Positions 9,292-18,082 of a stretch of DNA of 64,000 nt are shown one piece after another. Each line of letters begins with the position of its first letter. The first letter of the stretch is position 1. The position numbers and the translations under genes were made by a program. Under the pieces are notes generated by a model, which saw only the letters and a program-made list of their open reading frames with translations, made no database searches and had not been told where the DNA came from. The DNA comes from CAWCKS01 sp963763485 (lineage in GTDB: Bacteria; Pseudomonadota; Alphaproteobacteria; Rhizobiales; Xanthobacteraceae), in the NCBI GenBank assembly GCA_963763485.1, contig CAVXOW010000005.1:434001-498000 (forward strand), written 5' to 3'.

Positions 9292-9519
9292 TCAGAACAC
9301 GAACAGCAGCAGCAGCGCGACGAGCAGCGAGAAGATGCCGAGCGCTTCAGTCACCGCGAAGCCGAAGATCAGGTTGCCGAACTGGCCCTGGGCAGCGGAC
9401 GGATTGCGGATCGCGGCGGCGAGATAGCTGCCGAAGATCGTGCCGACGCCGACGCCGGCGCCGCCCATGCCGATCGCGGCGATGCCTGCGCCGATCAACT
9501 TTGCTGCGGCTGGTTCCAT
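9292..9519 (-). CDS. atpE: F0F1 ATP synthase subunit c
   Basis: The 75-residue proteolipid of the rotor ring. It has two transmembrane helices joined by a polar loop containing the conserved Arg-Asn-Pro, and the proton-carrying Glu58 in FAVTEALGIF in helix 2. Length and residues are typical of alphaproteobacteria. Confidence 0.98.
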   Translation of the reverse strand: MEPAAAKLIGAGIAAIGMGGAGVGVGTIFGSYLAAAIRNPSAAQGQFGNLIFGFAVTEALGIFSLLVALLLLFVF

Positions 9520-9574
9520 TTGAATAACTCCTCGTTGTCCGTTTTGCGGGTTTGGGTGAAGTGGGGCAGGCGCG

Positions 9575-10330
9575 TCAGTGGCCGCCGTGAATGCCGTCGT
9601 TGAGGTAAATGCAGGTCAGGATCGCGAACACGTAGGCCTGCAGGAACGCGACCAGCAGTTCGAGCGCAGTCAGCGCCACTGTCATCGCGAGCGGAAGGAC
9701 AGCACCGGCCCAGCCGAGGGCGCCGAGCGCACCAAGCATCGTCACGAAGCCGGCAAACACCTTCAGCGTGATGTGGCCGGCCAGCATGTTGGCGAACAGA
9801 CGCACCGAGTGCGAAACCGGCTTCGAGAAAAACGATACGATCTCGATGAAGACGATCAGCGGCAGGATCGGCGCCGGAATACCGGAGGGCACGAACAGTT
9901 TGAGGAATCTCAAGCCGTGCTTGTAGAAGCCGTAGATCACCCAGGTGAAGAAGACGAGGAGCGCCAACGCTACGGTGACGATGATGTGGCTGGTGACAGT
10001 GAATGTGTATGGGATGATCCCGATCATGTTCGCGACCAGGATGAACATGAAAAGCGAGAACACCAGCGGAAAGAACTTCATGCCGTCATCGCCGGTAATG
10101 CTGCGCAAGGTGTCGGCGACGAATTCGTAGGCGAGCTCTCCGACCGACTGGAAACGCGTCGGGATCAACCGCGAGCCGGCGCTGGCGCCGAGCATCAGGA
10201 CCGAGATGATCGCCACCGCACCGAACATGTAGGCGGATGAGTTGGTGAACGCGATTTCGTGTCCGCCGATATGGCCGATCGTGAAGATCTTGGTGAGCTG
10301 AAACTGATGGATGGGATCGAGCGCGGCCAT
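9575..10330 (-). CDS. atpB: F0F1 ATP synthase subunit a
   Basis: Proton-channel subunit a in the inner membrane. The 251-residue protein has five to six hydrophobic helices. The essential arginine is seen in SVRLFANMLAGH, the most conserved part of the family. It follows atpI and precedes atpE. Confidence 0.98.
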   Translation of the reverse strand: MAALDPIHQFQLTKIFTIGHIGGHEIAFTNSSAYMFGAVAIISVLMLGASAGSRLIPTRFQSVGELAYEFVADTLRSITGDDGMKFFPLVFSLFMFILVANMIGIIPYTFTVTSHIIVTVALALLVFFTWVIYGFYKHGLRFLKLFVPSGIPAPILPLIVFIEIVSFFSKPVSHSVRLFANMLAGHITLKVFAGFVTMLGALGALGWAGAVLPLAMTVALTALELLVAFLQAYVFAILTCIYLNDGIHGGH

Positions 10331-10403
10331 TGTCTTGCGGTCAGATCTCTTGGTCTCTCAGCGGCTTGGAATTCAAGCGGCAAGGACGTGGTTGGACGCA
10401 ACA

Positions 10404-10793
10404 TTACTTCAGACGATCGGACTGCTTGGCGATCACGCCCGCGGCCCGCATCACATTAATCACCCCGGCCACAAAGCCGACGAGCACGAACACGATGAGG
10501 CCCCAAGGCTTGGTGGGCAAAACGTGATCGCATGCCCAGCCGAGAACGGCCCCAACGAGAACGCCCGCTACCAGTTCGGAGGAGAGGCGAAACCCGATGG
10601 CCATGCCGGAAGCGTTGCCAGCGGCGGTTTCGTTCTCGCGGCCGGACTGCTGGGCTGCGATCTTGCGGTCGCCCTGGAGTTTGGAGAGCCGCTTGTCGAG
10701 CCCGCTCAGTCTTGCGGAGAGCGCAGCTTCATCGGAGAGCGGGTTGGCGCTGTCCCTGTCGCCGGGAGTTCTGTCATCCGGTGTGTCACTCAT
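10404..10793 (-). CDS. atpI: AtpZ/AtpI family protein of the F0 operon
   Basis: A 129-residue protein with a charged, coiled-coil-like N-terminal half (residues 1-60) and two transmembrane helices in the C-terminal half, with the family signature GMAIGFRLSSELVAGVLVG. AtpI/AtpZ proteins assist c-ring assembly or magnesium supply for the ATP synthase. The start at MSDTPDD (10793) is preferred to an upstream in-frame start at 10844, since it matches family length. Confidence 0.9.
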   Translation of the reverse strand: MSDTPDDRTPGDRDSANPLSDEAALSARLSGLDKRLSKLQGDRKIAAQQSGRENETAAGNASGMAIGFRLSSELVAGVLVGAVLGWACDHVLPTKPWGLIVFVLVGFVAGVINVMRAAGVIAKQSDRLK

Positions 10794-11079
10794 GTGGTCG
10801 ACACCCGCAATCGACAAACAACCCGAAAGGAAACGCCCCTGCACCCCTCAAAAGCCGCGCGGACCATACTGATGGCACCTGTCCAAGTCAAGGATGTGTG
10901 AACCGGTGTTATCCGTTTGATCTAATTGGCTTATTTGCATGAAAATAGATACGACATAGGTGCCCTTCTCAACTGTTTTGTGCAATTGCAAGGAAGCCTT
11001 CTGCTTGCGGCCGCAGGAGTTGCTCTGTTGGGATATCGGACCGCTGTTCCTGGTCGTCGAAACTTGCCGGGCTTTTCGC

Positions 11080-11703
11080 ATGTCACCGCACATCGACTAC
11101 TATTTTTCGTTCCCGTCGCCATGGGCCTATGTTGGCCACGCTGCGTTCGAGGACGTCGCCAGAGCCTATGGCTGCACGATCGGCTACAAGCCGGTGATGC
11201 TCGGTGATCTGTTTGCTGAAACCGGAGGCCTGCCGCTGGCAAAGCGCCATCCGGTTCGCCAGCGTTATCGGCTCATCGAGCTGCAGCGCTGGCGCGAGAA
11301 GCGCGGGCTTTCGTTTTCGCTGCACCCCAAGCACTGGCCGTTCGACCCCAAGCGATCCGACGGCATGGCTCTCGCCGCCATCGAGGCCGGTCACAATGTC
11401 GAGCCGTTCATGCGCCTCGTATTCAAGAGCATCTGGGAGAAGCAGCTCAATCTCGACGATCCCGTTACCTTGGTCGAGCTTGCGGATGCTTGCGGCATGC
11501 CGGGACAGAAGCTGCTCGATCGGGCTGGCTCGCCCGAAATCGCCGAAGCCTATGAGCGGAACCGCCAGGACGCGCTCGCCGTTGGTGTGTTTGGCTCGCC
11601 CGGATTCGTCCTCAATGGCGAGCCATTCTGGGGTCAGGATCGAATTGAACTGCTGGCGGATGCGTTGAAATCGGGCCGGGCGCCATATCGGTCTGATGTC
11701 TAG
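11080..11703 (+). CDS. 2-hydroxychromene-2-carboxylate isomerase family protein
   Basis: A 207-residue thioredoxin-fold (DsbA/GST-kappa type) protein of the 2-hydroxychromene-2-carboxylate isomerase family, which uses glutathione in aromatic degradation. The signature start DYYFSFPSPWAYVGH has serine where oxidoreductases have cysteine, as expected for an isomerase, and GVFGSPGFVLNGEPFWGQDR is the family C-terminal motif. ATG 11080 is chosen over an upstream in-frame start at 10960 because the family begins at this motif. No aromatic pathway genes are adjacent, so the substrate is open. Confidence 0.9.
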   Translation: MSPHIDYYFSFPSPWAYVGHAAFEDVARAYGCTIGYKPVMLGDLFAETGGLPLAKRHPVRQRYRLIELQRWREKRGLSFSLHPKHWPFDPKRSDGMALAAIEAGHNVEPFMRLVFKSIWEKQLNLDDPVTLVELADACGMPGQKLLDRAGSPEIAEAYERNRQDALAVGVFGSPGFVLNGEPFWGQDRIELLADALKSGRAPYRSDV

Positions 11704-11727
11704 CTTGTTGCTATAGAAGGAGTGGCG

Positions 11728-12294
11728 ATGTCGCGGTCCTCGAAGATGCGGGTATCTGCTTGGCTTGCGATCGCTGCGACAATCGCAACACTCGGTGTTT
11801 CAGCGCACGCGCAAGTGACGCCGGACAGCGACGGCGGGCGGTACAAATTTTCTCAAGTCCCGGACGGAAGCGTGCTGCGGCTCGACACGCGGACCGGCAG
11901 CGTCTCCAACTGTGCCAAGCGCGATACGTCGGGCTGGGCCTGCTACACCGTTCCCGACGAGCGTGATGCGCTCGATGCGGAGATTGGCAGGCTGCAGGCC
12001 GAGAATACGCGTCTGAAGGATGAGCTGAAGCAGCGCGACCTCGCCGACGCCGGCAGCAAGACCAGCGCGCCCGCGCCGAAGGGCGATCTTGAAAAGAACG
12101 CCAATCCCGACACGGGCAAGACCGACACGGGCAAGGCCGACACTGCAACGACAGACGCCAGCAAAGACAGGCTCGAGTTGCAACTGCCGAGCGACCAGGA
12201 CCTCGATCGCATGGTCGCTTTTCTGGAGCGCGCCTGGCGGCGGTTGGTCGACGCCGCAAACCGGATGCAGCGCGATGTCCAGGGAAAGATCTGA
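11728..12294 (+). CDS. Secreted coiled-coil protein of unknown function
   Basis: A 188-residue protein with a signal peptide (about 1-25, ending SAHAQ), a short beta-rich region including YKFSQVPDGSVLRLDT and two cysteines, a coiled-coil segment (about 75-100, ERDALDAEIGRLQAENTRLK) and a low-complexity Lys/Asp/Thr linker before a helical C-terminus. The AGAAGGAG ribosome binding site at 11715-11722 points to ATG 11728 rather than GTG 11722. Its 3' end overlaps the start of the YjbQ gene. It resembles small periplasmic rhizobial hypotheticals; no function is proposed. Confidence 0.8.
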   Translation: MSRSSKMRVSAWLAIAATIATLGVSAHAQVTPDSDGGRYKFSQVPDGSVLRLDTRTGSVSNCAKRDTSGWACYTVPDERDALDAEIGRLQAENTRLKDELKQRDLADAGSKTSAPAPKGDLEKNANPDTGKTDTGKADTATTDASKDRLELQLPSDQDLDRMVAFLERAWRRLVDAANRMQRDVQGKI

Positions 12295-12769
12295 GCGCCC
12301 GTCAGAGCATCGCCTGCGAACTCCGCCTGCAATTTCCAAGGTCGGTACGCTGGCATCCTCGATCCTGATCCTTCAGACGGGAGGCGAGGGCTTTGTCGAT
12401 ATCACCGGCGAGACAAGGTCGTTTGTCGCGGAAGCGCGCGCCGCGTCTGGACTGGTGACGCTCTTCCTCCGTCACACTTCGGCATCACTGACGATCCAGG
12501 AGAATGCGGACCCGGACGTCTTGCGCGATCTCGTCACGGCGTTGCGGCGGCTCGCGCCGGCGGACGGTGGCTGGCGGCACACCACCGAAGGTCCCGACGA
12601 TATGCCGGCCCACATCAAGACCATGCTGACGGCGACCTCGCTGCAGATACCGGTCATTCACGGCGAGCTAATGCTCGGCACCTGGCAGGCGATCTACCTG
12701 GTCGAGCACCGCGCGCGACCGCACAAGCGCGAGGTTGTGCTGCAGTTCGTCGGCGAAGCGGGCGGTTGA
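12275..12769 (+). CDS. yjbQ: YjbQ family protein (UPF0047)
   Basis: UPF0047/YjbQ proteins form small metal-binding trimers; some have weak thiamin phosphate synthase activity, but their physiological role is unsettled. The family motifs are present: FLRHTSASLTIQENADPDV and, toward the C-terminus, HTTEGPDDMPAHIK and GTWQAIYLVEHR. The start at 12275 gives 164 residues and overlaps the upstream gene by 20 bp; a shorter start is possible as homologues are about 140 residues. Confidence 0.9.
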   Translation: MSRERSERPSEHRLRTPPAISKVGTLASSILILQTGGEGFVDITGETRSFVAEARAASGLVTLFLRHTSASLTIQENADPDVLRDLVTALRRLAPADGGWRHTTEGPDDMPAHIKTMLTATSLQIPVIHGELMLGTWQAIYLVEHRARPHKREVVLQFVGEAGG

Positions 12770-12781
12770 GCGCACCGAAGC

Positions 12782-14524
12782 TCAATGCCTGGCCGCCGCG
12801 AAAATGCCGCTGCCGAGGTAGTTCGTGCCGACCAGATTGACGAGGCCGCCCATCTCGCCCACCGGACTCGACGGCGAACGATTGAAGGTGCCGATGAGGA
12901 GCATGTTGCGGTTGCCGATATTGCCCGGGAGCAAGCCGCTGAATGCGTACGGAGCGTTTTGAGTCCCGTTGACGCTTCCAACATAGTTTGTCCCGTCGAG
13001 CCCAATAACCGATACCCTGCCGGTTCGTGCGGCAAAGTCGACCGTGTTGGTGAAGTTACCGGCGGCGAGATACTCGCTGGTGCCGTTACGAATGCTGGCA
13101 ATGGTATGGCCGACATAGGTCGCGGTGCCTGTGGTCGGCATGTCAGTGCTGGTGGACGCACGGCCGGCGACCCAGGTGCCGCCGATCACCGAATCGGCGG
13201 CCGGCTGTCCATTCACGGTGCGTTGGTCGTTGGTGGTCCAGAAGCCCCAGCGCGTGTACTCGCACTGGCAGATCGTCAGATTCGGATTGTTGAGTACAGC
13301 CGACGCTTGCGCCGCAGCCGACGCCGGCACATTGAACATCGAGCCATCGTGACCAGTCAGCGGCTGACCATTGGCCGTCGATAGTGGCGTTCCATTGGAA
13401 TCGTGCGCGGCTTGTGCGCTGAAGGTGTCGTAGCTCGTGTACGTGCTGCTGCCGGGCTGATTGGGATCCACCGAGCCGAACTGATAGACGAATGTCGGCG
13501 TCGACGAACTATCCTGTGCGACGCCAACGACGCCGAAGAGAGCCTGGACGCGGTTCTTTGTTCCATCGAGCGTGATCTCGGCGGCACCCAGCAGCGAGTA
13601 GGTCGTCAACGGACCGCCATTGACATTGGAATGCATCAGGCCGCCAACCCAGCCGGTTAAGGTCGCTGATTGATTGGATGGGGTCGGAGTTGATTGATTT
13701 GATGATGGCGGCGCGCTCTGCGACGTCGCTTGCGTCTGCGCGGTCGTCTGGATCGTCTGGTTGATCGTGTTGATGACGGTGTTCGGCGGCGTGTAGGTGA
13801 TATTGGTTGGCAGCGTGCCGGCGACCAGATCGCCGGAGCCGGTGACGCGCTGTTCGGCGGCCGCGACCTTGCTCTGCGACGCCGCGCCCGGCGATGTTCC
13901 GCCGGTCTGGCCGCGGGCGCTCTGGAACAGCCTGACGAAATTGGCGATGAATTCCGGCGGCGGCGGGCCGGGCGGCGTTGGCAGCGCGCCAAGCGAGGTC
14001 GAGGTGTATTCGCCGGCCTGCAGCGTCACCGAGCCGCCTCCGCCGTCGACGTTCGCCCAGCCGTAGGCAAGGTAGACGTTGGCATTGGTCAGGATCGAGA
14101 CCCCGCCGCGAATGCCGACCACCGCGGACGCGGTCTTGATCGTCGCTTCGCCGCTGTGGCTGATCTGGCCGCCGACGAAACGCATCGCGCCTTTGGCGAG
14201 CGTTGCGGCTAGCTTGCCGGTGTTCGCCTGCGGGTCATAGACGTATTCGTCGATCGAGACGTCGCTGTTCGGTCCGATCGTCATCGAGGTCTTGTCGAGA
14301 AACAAAAGCTGCACCGAGCCGACCGCCGTGGTCTGGATGCGCTCCTTGTGCGCGATCGATTGGCCGAGCACGATGGTGCGGGTATTGCCCGACGTTTCAC
14401 GAGCGACGGATGCGGGATTGACCGCGGCTGCGGTGCCGACCTGCTGAGCCCGAGCGGCGCCATCGCACATCATTGCGATCGCTGCGCTCAAGGCCAGGAG
14501 TGATACCGTTTCCCGTCTCATCAT
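12782..14524 (-). CDS. FecR-domain secreted protein with a C-terminal TbpB-like barrel (candidate type XI cargo)
   Basis: A 580-residue protein: signal peptide (about 1-26, cleavage after ARA), a FecR-type domain (about 30-180, including SVQLLFLDKTSMTIGPNSDV and a GVRGG-like motif), a Pro/Gln/Ser/Thr-rich linker (about 185-285), and a glycine-rich beta region to the end. The last 150 residues have the spacing of small lipocalin-like barrels in transferrin-binding-protein-type cargo: TVDFAARTG, then GTFNRS, GEMGG and a terminal GIFAAAR. There is no lipobox, so a soluble secreted form is inferred. The neighbour 13 nt upstream encodes a Slam-like outer membrane protein. The FecR domain is seen with confidence; the barrel is an inference from motif spacing. 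Confidence 0.72.
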   Translation of the reverse strand: MMRRETVSLLALSAAIAMMCDGAARAQQVGTAAAVNPASVARETSGNTRTIVLGQSIAHKERIQTTAVGSVQLLFLDKTSMTIGPNSDVSIDEYVYDPQANTGKLAATLAKGAMRFVGGQISHSGEATIKTASAVVGIRGGVSILTNANVYLAYGWANVDGGGGSVTLQAGEYTSTSLGALPTPPGPPPPEFIANFVRLFQSARGQTGGTSPGAASQSKVAAAEQRVTGSGDLVAGTLPTNITYTPPNTVINTINQTIQTTAQTQATSQSAPPSSNQSTPTPSNQSATLTGWVGGLMHSNVNGGPLTTYSLLGAAEITLDGTKNRVQALFGVVGVAQDSSSTPTFVYQFGSVDPNQPGSSTYTSYDTFSAQAAHDSNGTPLSTANGQPLTGHDGSMFNVPASAAAQASAVLNNPNLTICQCEYTRWGFWTTNDQRTVNGQPAADSVIGGTWVAGRASTSTDMPTTGTATYVGHTIASIRNGTSEYLAAGNFTNTVDFAARTGRVSVIGLDGTNYVGSVNGTQNAPYAFSGLLPGNIGNRNMLLIGTFNRSPSSPVGEMGGLVNLVGTNYLGSGIFAAARH

Positions 14525-14537
14525 GGCAGCCTCGGTG

Positions 14538-15911
14538 TCAGAACCGCGCCGTCGGCCCGAAGGCCACGGTGAAATTCTTCATGGTGAAGTTCGGCAGCGT
14601 CGAGTTGATCCAGGTTTGCGTGACCTGGGTGCGGATCCCAAAGTTCTGATAGACTTGGACATCGAGGATGCCGCCGACCCGCGTCTCGCGATCGAGCCGG
14701 TTGGTGAAGGGATCGACCAGTGGATTTGGCTGGCGATACGGCGTGTAGCTTATGCCGCCGGTCGGGGTGAACACGATCTGGTGGCTCATGCCCGCGACGG
14801 CCAAGTTGAACTCGAACGGCAGGCCGACGTCGAGCGACCATCGATCATAGGAATTATACGAAAAGATCGCGCGGTTGACGTCGTAGGAGCCGCGTGTCGT
14901 GAGGTGGAAGAAGCCGTAACGGAGTTCGGTCAACACGGCGACGGTCGAGAGGTTGCCGGTCTGCTGGCTTGAGGTCGGGAAGTTGCTGGAGTTGTAGAAC
15001 GTGCGGTGCCGCGTTTCCGCATAGGCCTCGACCAGGACATGCTCGCCGATCGGCGAGCGGACCGAGCCACCGCCGCCAGCCGCATCGAAGTAACGCTGAT
15101 CGCCAAGCCAGACCAGGTCGCCGATCGCATAAGGTTTGATCGATACCGTCGGGTTCAAATAGACGCGCGGCCCGATCGTCGCCTCGACCAGGCCGAGATT
15201 ATATTGATGGAATTTGTTCTGGCCGGAGTAGTAGCCAAGCAGCGTGAACTCGATCGCGTCGCCGCGGCGGCCGAGCTTGTAGGAGAAGTTCAGCGCCGCG
15301 ATCTGGAACCAGTTCCAGTCCGGCGCATGGCCGAACTGGTTGTTAAGCTGCGCATCCTGGCCGAAGGCGCGGACCAGCGTGTTGTCGGGTCCGACATTGG
15401 CATTGGTCTGATAGCGCACGCCGGATTGCAGGAACAACGCGTACTCGTAGGGCGACAGTCGCCGGTTGATCTCGGCGAGATAAACCGCCACTTGCGCCTT
15501 CACTTCGGGCGGCACGTCGCCGCCCTTGATGGCGTCGTCGAAATAGCCCTTTGCGAGGTCGTATGAGCCGAGCTTGAAGTAGAGCACGCCGAGCTCGAGC
15601 TTCACGCGCGGCAGGTTCGAATTGTAGAACAGCATACGTTCGAGCGCGCCGATCGCCGCCTCAAAGTCGCCGCGGGCGACTGCCTGTTCGGCAAACCGGA
15701 AGCTCAGGTCGAGGTTCGACGGATCCTTGAACGTTGCCTTGAACAAGGCATCGTAGTCGTCGGCGACAACGGCCGAAGCAGGGCGCGCAGCCGGCGAACC
15801 GCCTTGTGTCGGTTGCTGCGCCTGCGCGGCTGCGGCAGCGCATGCTATCGCCGCCACCAGCAACAACCGCCAGAGCCTGAGCCCGACTCCCGCCACGGAA
15901 CGACCTTCCAA
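14538..15911 (-). CDS. TPR and beta-barrel outer membrane protein, Slam-like
   Basis: A 457-residue protein with a signal peptide (about 1-31, ending AQAQ), a periplasmic helical repeat domain (about 48-155) with TPR-like units such as DFEAAIGALERMLFYN and YFKLGSYDLAKGYFDDA, and then an aromatic-rich beta-barrel ending in phenylalanine (GPTARF), the usual outer membrane C-terminal signal. This order and length match surface lipoprotein assembly modulators (Slam, DUF560), which move TbpB-type cargo across the outer membrane. It precedes the FecR/barrel gene by 13 nt on the same strand. A plain TPR-porin is the alternative. Confidence 0.72.
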   Translation of the reverse strand: MEGRSVAGVGLRLWRLLLVAAIACAAAAAQAQQPTQGGSPAARPASAVVADDYDALFKATFKDPSNLDLSFRFAEQAVARGDFEAAIGALERMLFYNSNLPRVKLELGVLYFKLGSYDLAKGYFDDAIKGGDVPPEVKAQVAVYLAEINRRLSPYEYALFLQSGVRYQTNANVGPDNTLVRAFGQDAQLNNQFGHAPDWNWFQIAALNFSYKLGRRGDAIEFTLLGYYSGQNKFHQYNLGLVEATIGPRVYLNPTVSIKPYAIGDLVWLGDQRYFDAAGGGGSVRSPIGEHVLVEAYAETRHRTFYNSSNFPTSSQQTGNLSTVAVLTELRYGFFHLTTRGSYDVNRAIFSYNSYDRWSLDVGLPFEFNLAVAGMSHQIVFTPTGGISYTPYRQPNPLVDPFTNRLDRETRVGGILDVQVYQNFGIRTQVTQTWINSTLPNFTMKNFTVAFGPTARF

Positions 15912-16217
15912 TCACTTGCGGGGTACATCGGTCTTGAGCAGGCATCAGCGACAACGGCGGTCTGCGAAACACAAATAAGTGCAACCGCCGAAAAGGAAAA
16001 GTGAGCCGCCTCGCGCTTGTGCCTGCGCGATAACCCCCGGAAACGAGCCGACCATACCGGCGCAGTCGCAACATCGACAATGCCAAGGGCCACCGCAGCG
16101 AAACTTCGCCGACGGGCGTTGCATCAGGGGCACAGGCTCTGCCGGATTTTGCTGAACAACCGCGTGTTTGACCCAAAATGGGCCAGCAAAGCGTCAGGCT
16201 CGGCGGCTGTGAATGGT
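15912..16217. other. Intergenic region upstream of the Slam-like gene
   Basis: About 300 bp between two minus-strand genes. Short open frames on both strands have no codon pattern or ribosome binding site I can support. It probably holds the promoter of the outer membrane protein gene; I see no clear palindrome. Confidence 0.5.
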
Positions 16218-17012
16218 CTAGCGGCCCTTGAACACCGGCTTCCGCTTGGTCAGGAACGCGTCCATGCCCTCGCGAAAATCCTCGCTCATATAGGCGCGCA
16301 GAATCAGATCCTGGCCTTCGTCGCGTGATAGCTGCCGGCGCATGCGCCGCAGCGCTTCCTTGGTGGTTTCGAGCGTAATCGGCGCGTGGCTCGCGACGAG
16401 GCGTGCGAGTTCGTCGGCGCGACGTTTCAATGCCTCGGTATCGGGCACGACCTCGTTGAGCAAGCCGAGGCTTGCCGCCTCATTGGCCTCGACCAGCCGC
16501 GCAGTAAAAATTATCTCCTTGGCGCGCGCCGGTCCGACCAGCGCATCGAGCCGCGCGAGGTTCGACATCGACAGGCAGTTGCCGAGCGTGCGCGCGATCG
16601 GAAAACCGATGCGCGTCGACGCGGTGCCGATCCGCAGGTCGCAGCACGCGGCGATGCCGGCGCCGCCGCCGGTGCAGGCGCCCGAGATCGCGGCGATGGT
16701 CGGCACGCGGCAGGCCTCCAGCGTACCCAGCACGCGGTCGATTCGGGCCTCGTAATCAAGCGCATCCTGCGCGGTCTTGAAGGCGCGGAACTGCGAGATG
16801 TCGGTGCCTGAAGCAAATGCCTTGTCGCCGGCGCCGGTGAGGATCATGACCTTGATCGAGCGGTCGTCACCCGCGGCCTGGCAGATCTCCGCCATGCGCT
16901 CGTACATCGCGAAGGTCAGCGCGTTGCGCGCGTCGGGTCGATTGAAGGTGAGGCGGGCGATGCCGTCGTCGACGGAATAAAGCAGCTCGTGCTTTGAAGA
17001 ATCGTCGGTCAT
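16218..17012 (-). CDS. Enoyl-CoA hydratase/isomerase family protein
   Basis: A 264-residue crotonase-fold enzyme. The CoA-binding and oxyanion-hole segments are visible: ARLTFNRPDARNAL near the N-terminus, DKAFASGTDISQF, and ACTGGGAGIAACCDLRIG. The residue matching Glu144 of rat hydratase falls in a SMSNLARLDALVG segment without a clear glutamate, so hydratase activity is not assured; an isomerase, hydrolase or other crotonase reaction is possible. It is transcribed alone. Confidence 0.9.
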   Translation of the reverse strand: MTDDSSKHELLYSVDDGIARLTFNRPDARNALTFAMYERMAEICQAAGDDRSIKVMILTGAGDKAFASGTDISQFRAFKTAQDALDYEARIDRVLGTLEACRVPTIAAISGACTGGGAGIAACCDLRIGTASTRIGFPIARTLGNCLSMSNLARLDALVGPARAKEIIFTARLVEANEAASLGLLNEVVPDTEALKRRADELARLVASHAPITLETTKEALRRMRRQLSRDEGQDLILRAYMSEDFREGMDAFLTKRKPVFKGR

Positions 17013-17110
17013 GTCGCGATCCTTGCATTGTCCGCACCCGCAATCCAGCCGGTAACGCGCCGTTAACCATAAGCGTTGCAGCCTTGCTCCCGCAGCTTAG
17101 GGGGCTGATC

Positions 17111-17350
17111 ATGCCAAGCTTCACGACGGTCGATGACCAGGTCGCGCACAGGTTTCGCGTTGCATTGTTGATCGGACGCCGGGTCACCGGCACGACCCAG
17201 GGCCACACCTTCACCAAGGCCCGGATTCGCTCGGTGCAGCGTGACCTGATGGCGAAGGTGCCGCGCTGGACCATCAGCATCGAGGATGAGGCGGTACCCG
17301 CGGAGCAGTTCGACGCGACCACCGGCGACGCGCAAGCAATTGATTCATAG
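17111..17350 (+). CDS. Small hypothetical protein
   Basis: A 79-residue ORF with balanced composition (KARIRSVQRDLMAKVPRW, then TISIEDEAVPAEQF). No domain is recognised. It lies between the divergent enoyl-CoA hydratase gene and the promoter of the next operon. Called because the frame is well placed and free of conflict; it could be spurious. Confidence 0.5.
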   Translation: MPSFTTVDDQVAHRFRVALLIGRRVTGTTQGHTFTKARIRSVQRDLMAKVPRWTISIEDEAVPAEQFDATTGDAQAIDS

Positions 17351-17397
17351 CGGCTTTTGACCGGATTCTGCAGAGTTTTTTGCCTGCTATGAGCGGC

Positions 17398-17425
17398 TTG
17401 ATTTTCCTTTGCATCCGCATATACT
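17398..17425 (+). promoter_or_regulatory. Sigma70-type promoter of the membrane protein-regulator-uppS operon
   Basis: TTGATT at 17398-17403 and TATACT at 17420-17425 with a 16-nt spacer. The -10 box overlaps the left edge of the palindrome at 17423, as expected for a repressed promoter. It lies 39 nt upstream of the first gene. Confidence 0.6.
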
Positions 17426-17439
17426 TTGCATTGCAAAGT
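17423..17439. promoter_or_regulatory. Palindromic operator, copy 1
   Basis: Perfect 17-bp palindrome ACTTTGCA-T-TGCAAAGT. It covers the end of the -10 box and the probable transcription start. A CTTTGCA half-site lies just upstream at 17407-17413. The same palindrome recurs at 18485. The winged-helix protein encoded at 18069 is the likely ligand (inference). Confidence 0.7.
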
Positions 17440-17464
17440 GAACTGCAGCGTGCGTGAAGCGACC

Positions 17465-18082
17465 ATGCGCGACCTCGACAAGGCCCTGGCCGACATCCTT
17501 GCGATCCACAACCACATTGCGGCCGGAACGGCGTTTCGCGCCTACGGCCCGGCCGCCGTCGCTGCCACTGCCGGTCTCGCTGCGCTGACGACCGGTCTGC
17601 AACTTGTCTTCCTTGACGACGTCGATGCGACACCCGTCCTGTTTGTCGGCGGCTGGCTTGCGACCGCGCTGCTTGCGGCTGCCATCATCGGCATCGAGAT
17701 GCGCGCGCGTTCGCATCGCCACCATTCCGGTCTTGCCGATGCGATGATCTATCAGGCGGTCGAGCAGATGCTGCCATCGGGAATCGCCGGCGTCGCTCTG
17801 GCCGCCGCGATGTTGCGGTTCGCCCCCGAGACGCTGTGGATGCTGCCGGGACTCTGGCAGCTGTTGATGGGCCTTGCGGTGTTTGCGTCAGCGCGTTCGC
17901 TGCCATCCACGGTGCGGCTTGGCGGCGCCTGGTATTTTGTCGCCGGCGTCGGCGTATTGATGTTTGCGAGCCGCACGCACGCGCTGTCGCCACTCTTGAT
18001 GGGTGCGCCGTTCGTGATCGGCCAGTCGCTGATGGCGGCGATCCTGTATTTCGCGAGCGGAGACTCCGATGCCGAAGATTGA
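17465..18082 (+). CDS. Multi-pass integral membrane protein of unknown function
   Basis: A 205-residue protein with about six hydrophobic segments arranged in pairs (roughly 27-47, 55-75, 100-118, 123-140, 147-165 and 172-192) and a short polar N-terminus (MRDLDKALADILAIHNHIA). No catalytic motif is recognised. It is the first gene after the operator-controlled promoter and overlaps the regulator gene by 14 bp, so it is probably co-translated with the regulator and acts in the same process as the uppS paralogue downstream. Confidence 0.85.
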   Translation: MRDLDKALADILAIHNHIAAGTAFRAYGPAAVAATAGLAALTTGLQLVFLDDVDATPVLFVGGWLATALLAAAIIGIEMRARSHRHHSGLADAMIYQAVEQMLPSGIAGVALAAAMLRFAPETLWMLPGLWQLLMGLAVFASARSLPSTVRLGGAWYFVAGVGVLMFASRTHALSPLLMGAPFVIGQSLMAAILYFASGDSDAED

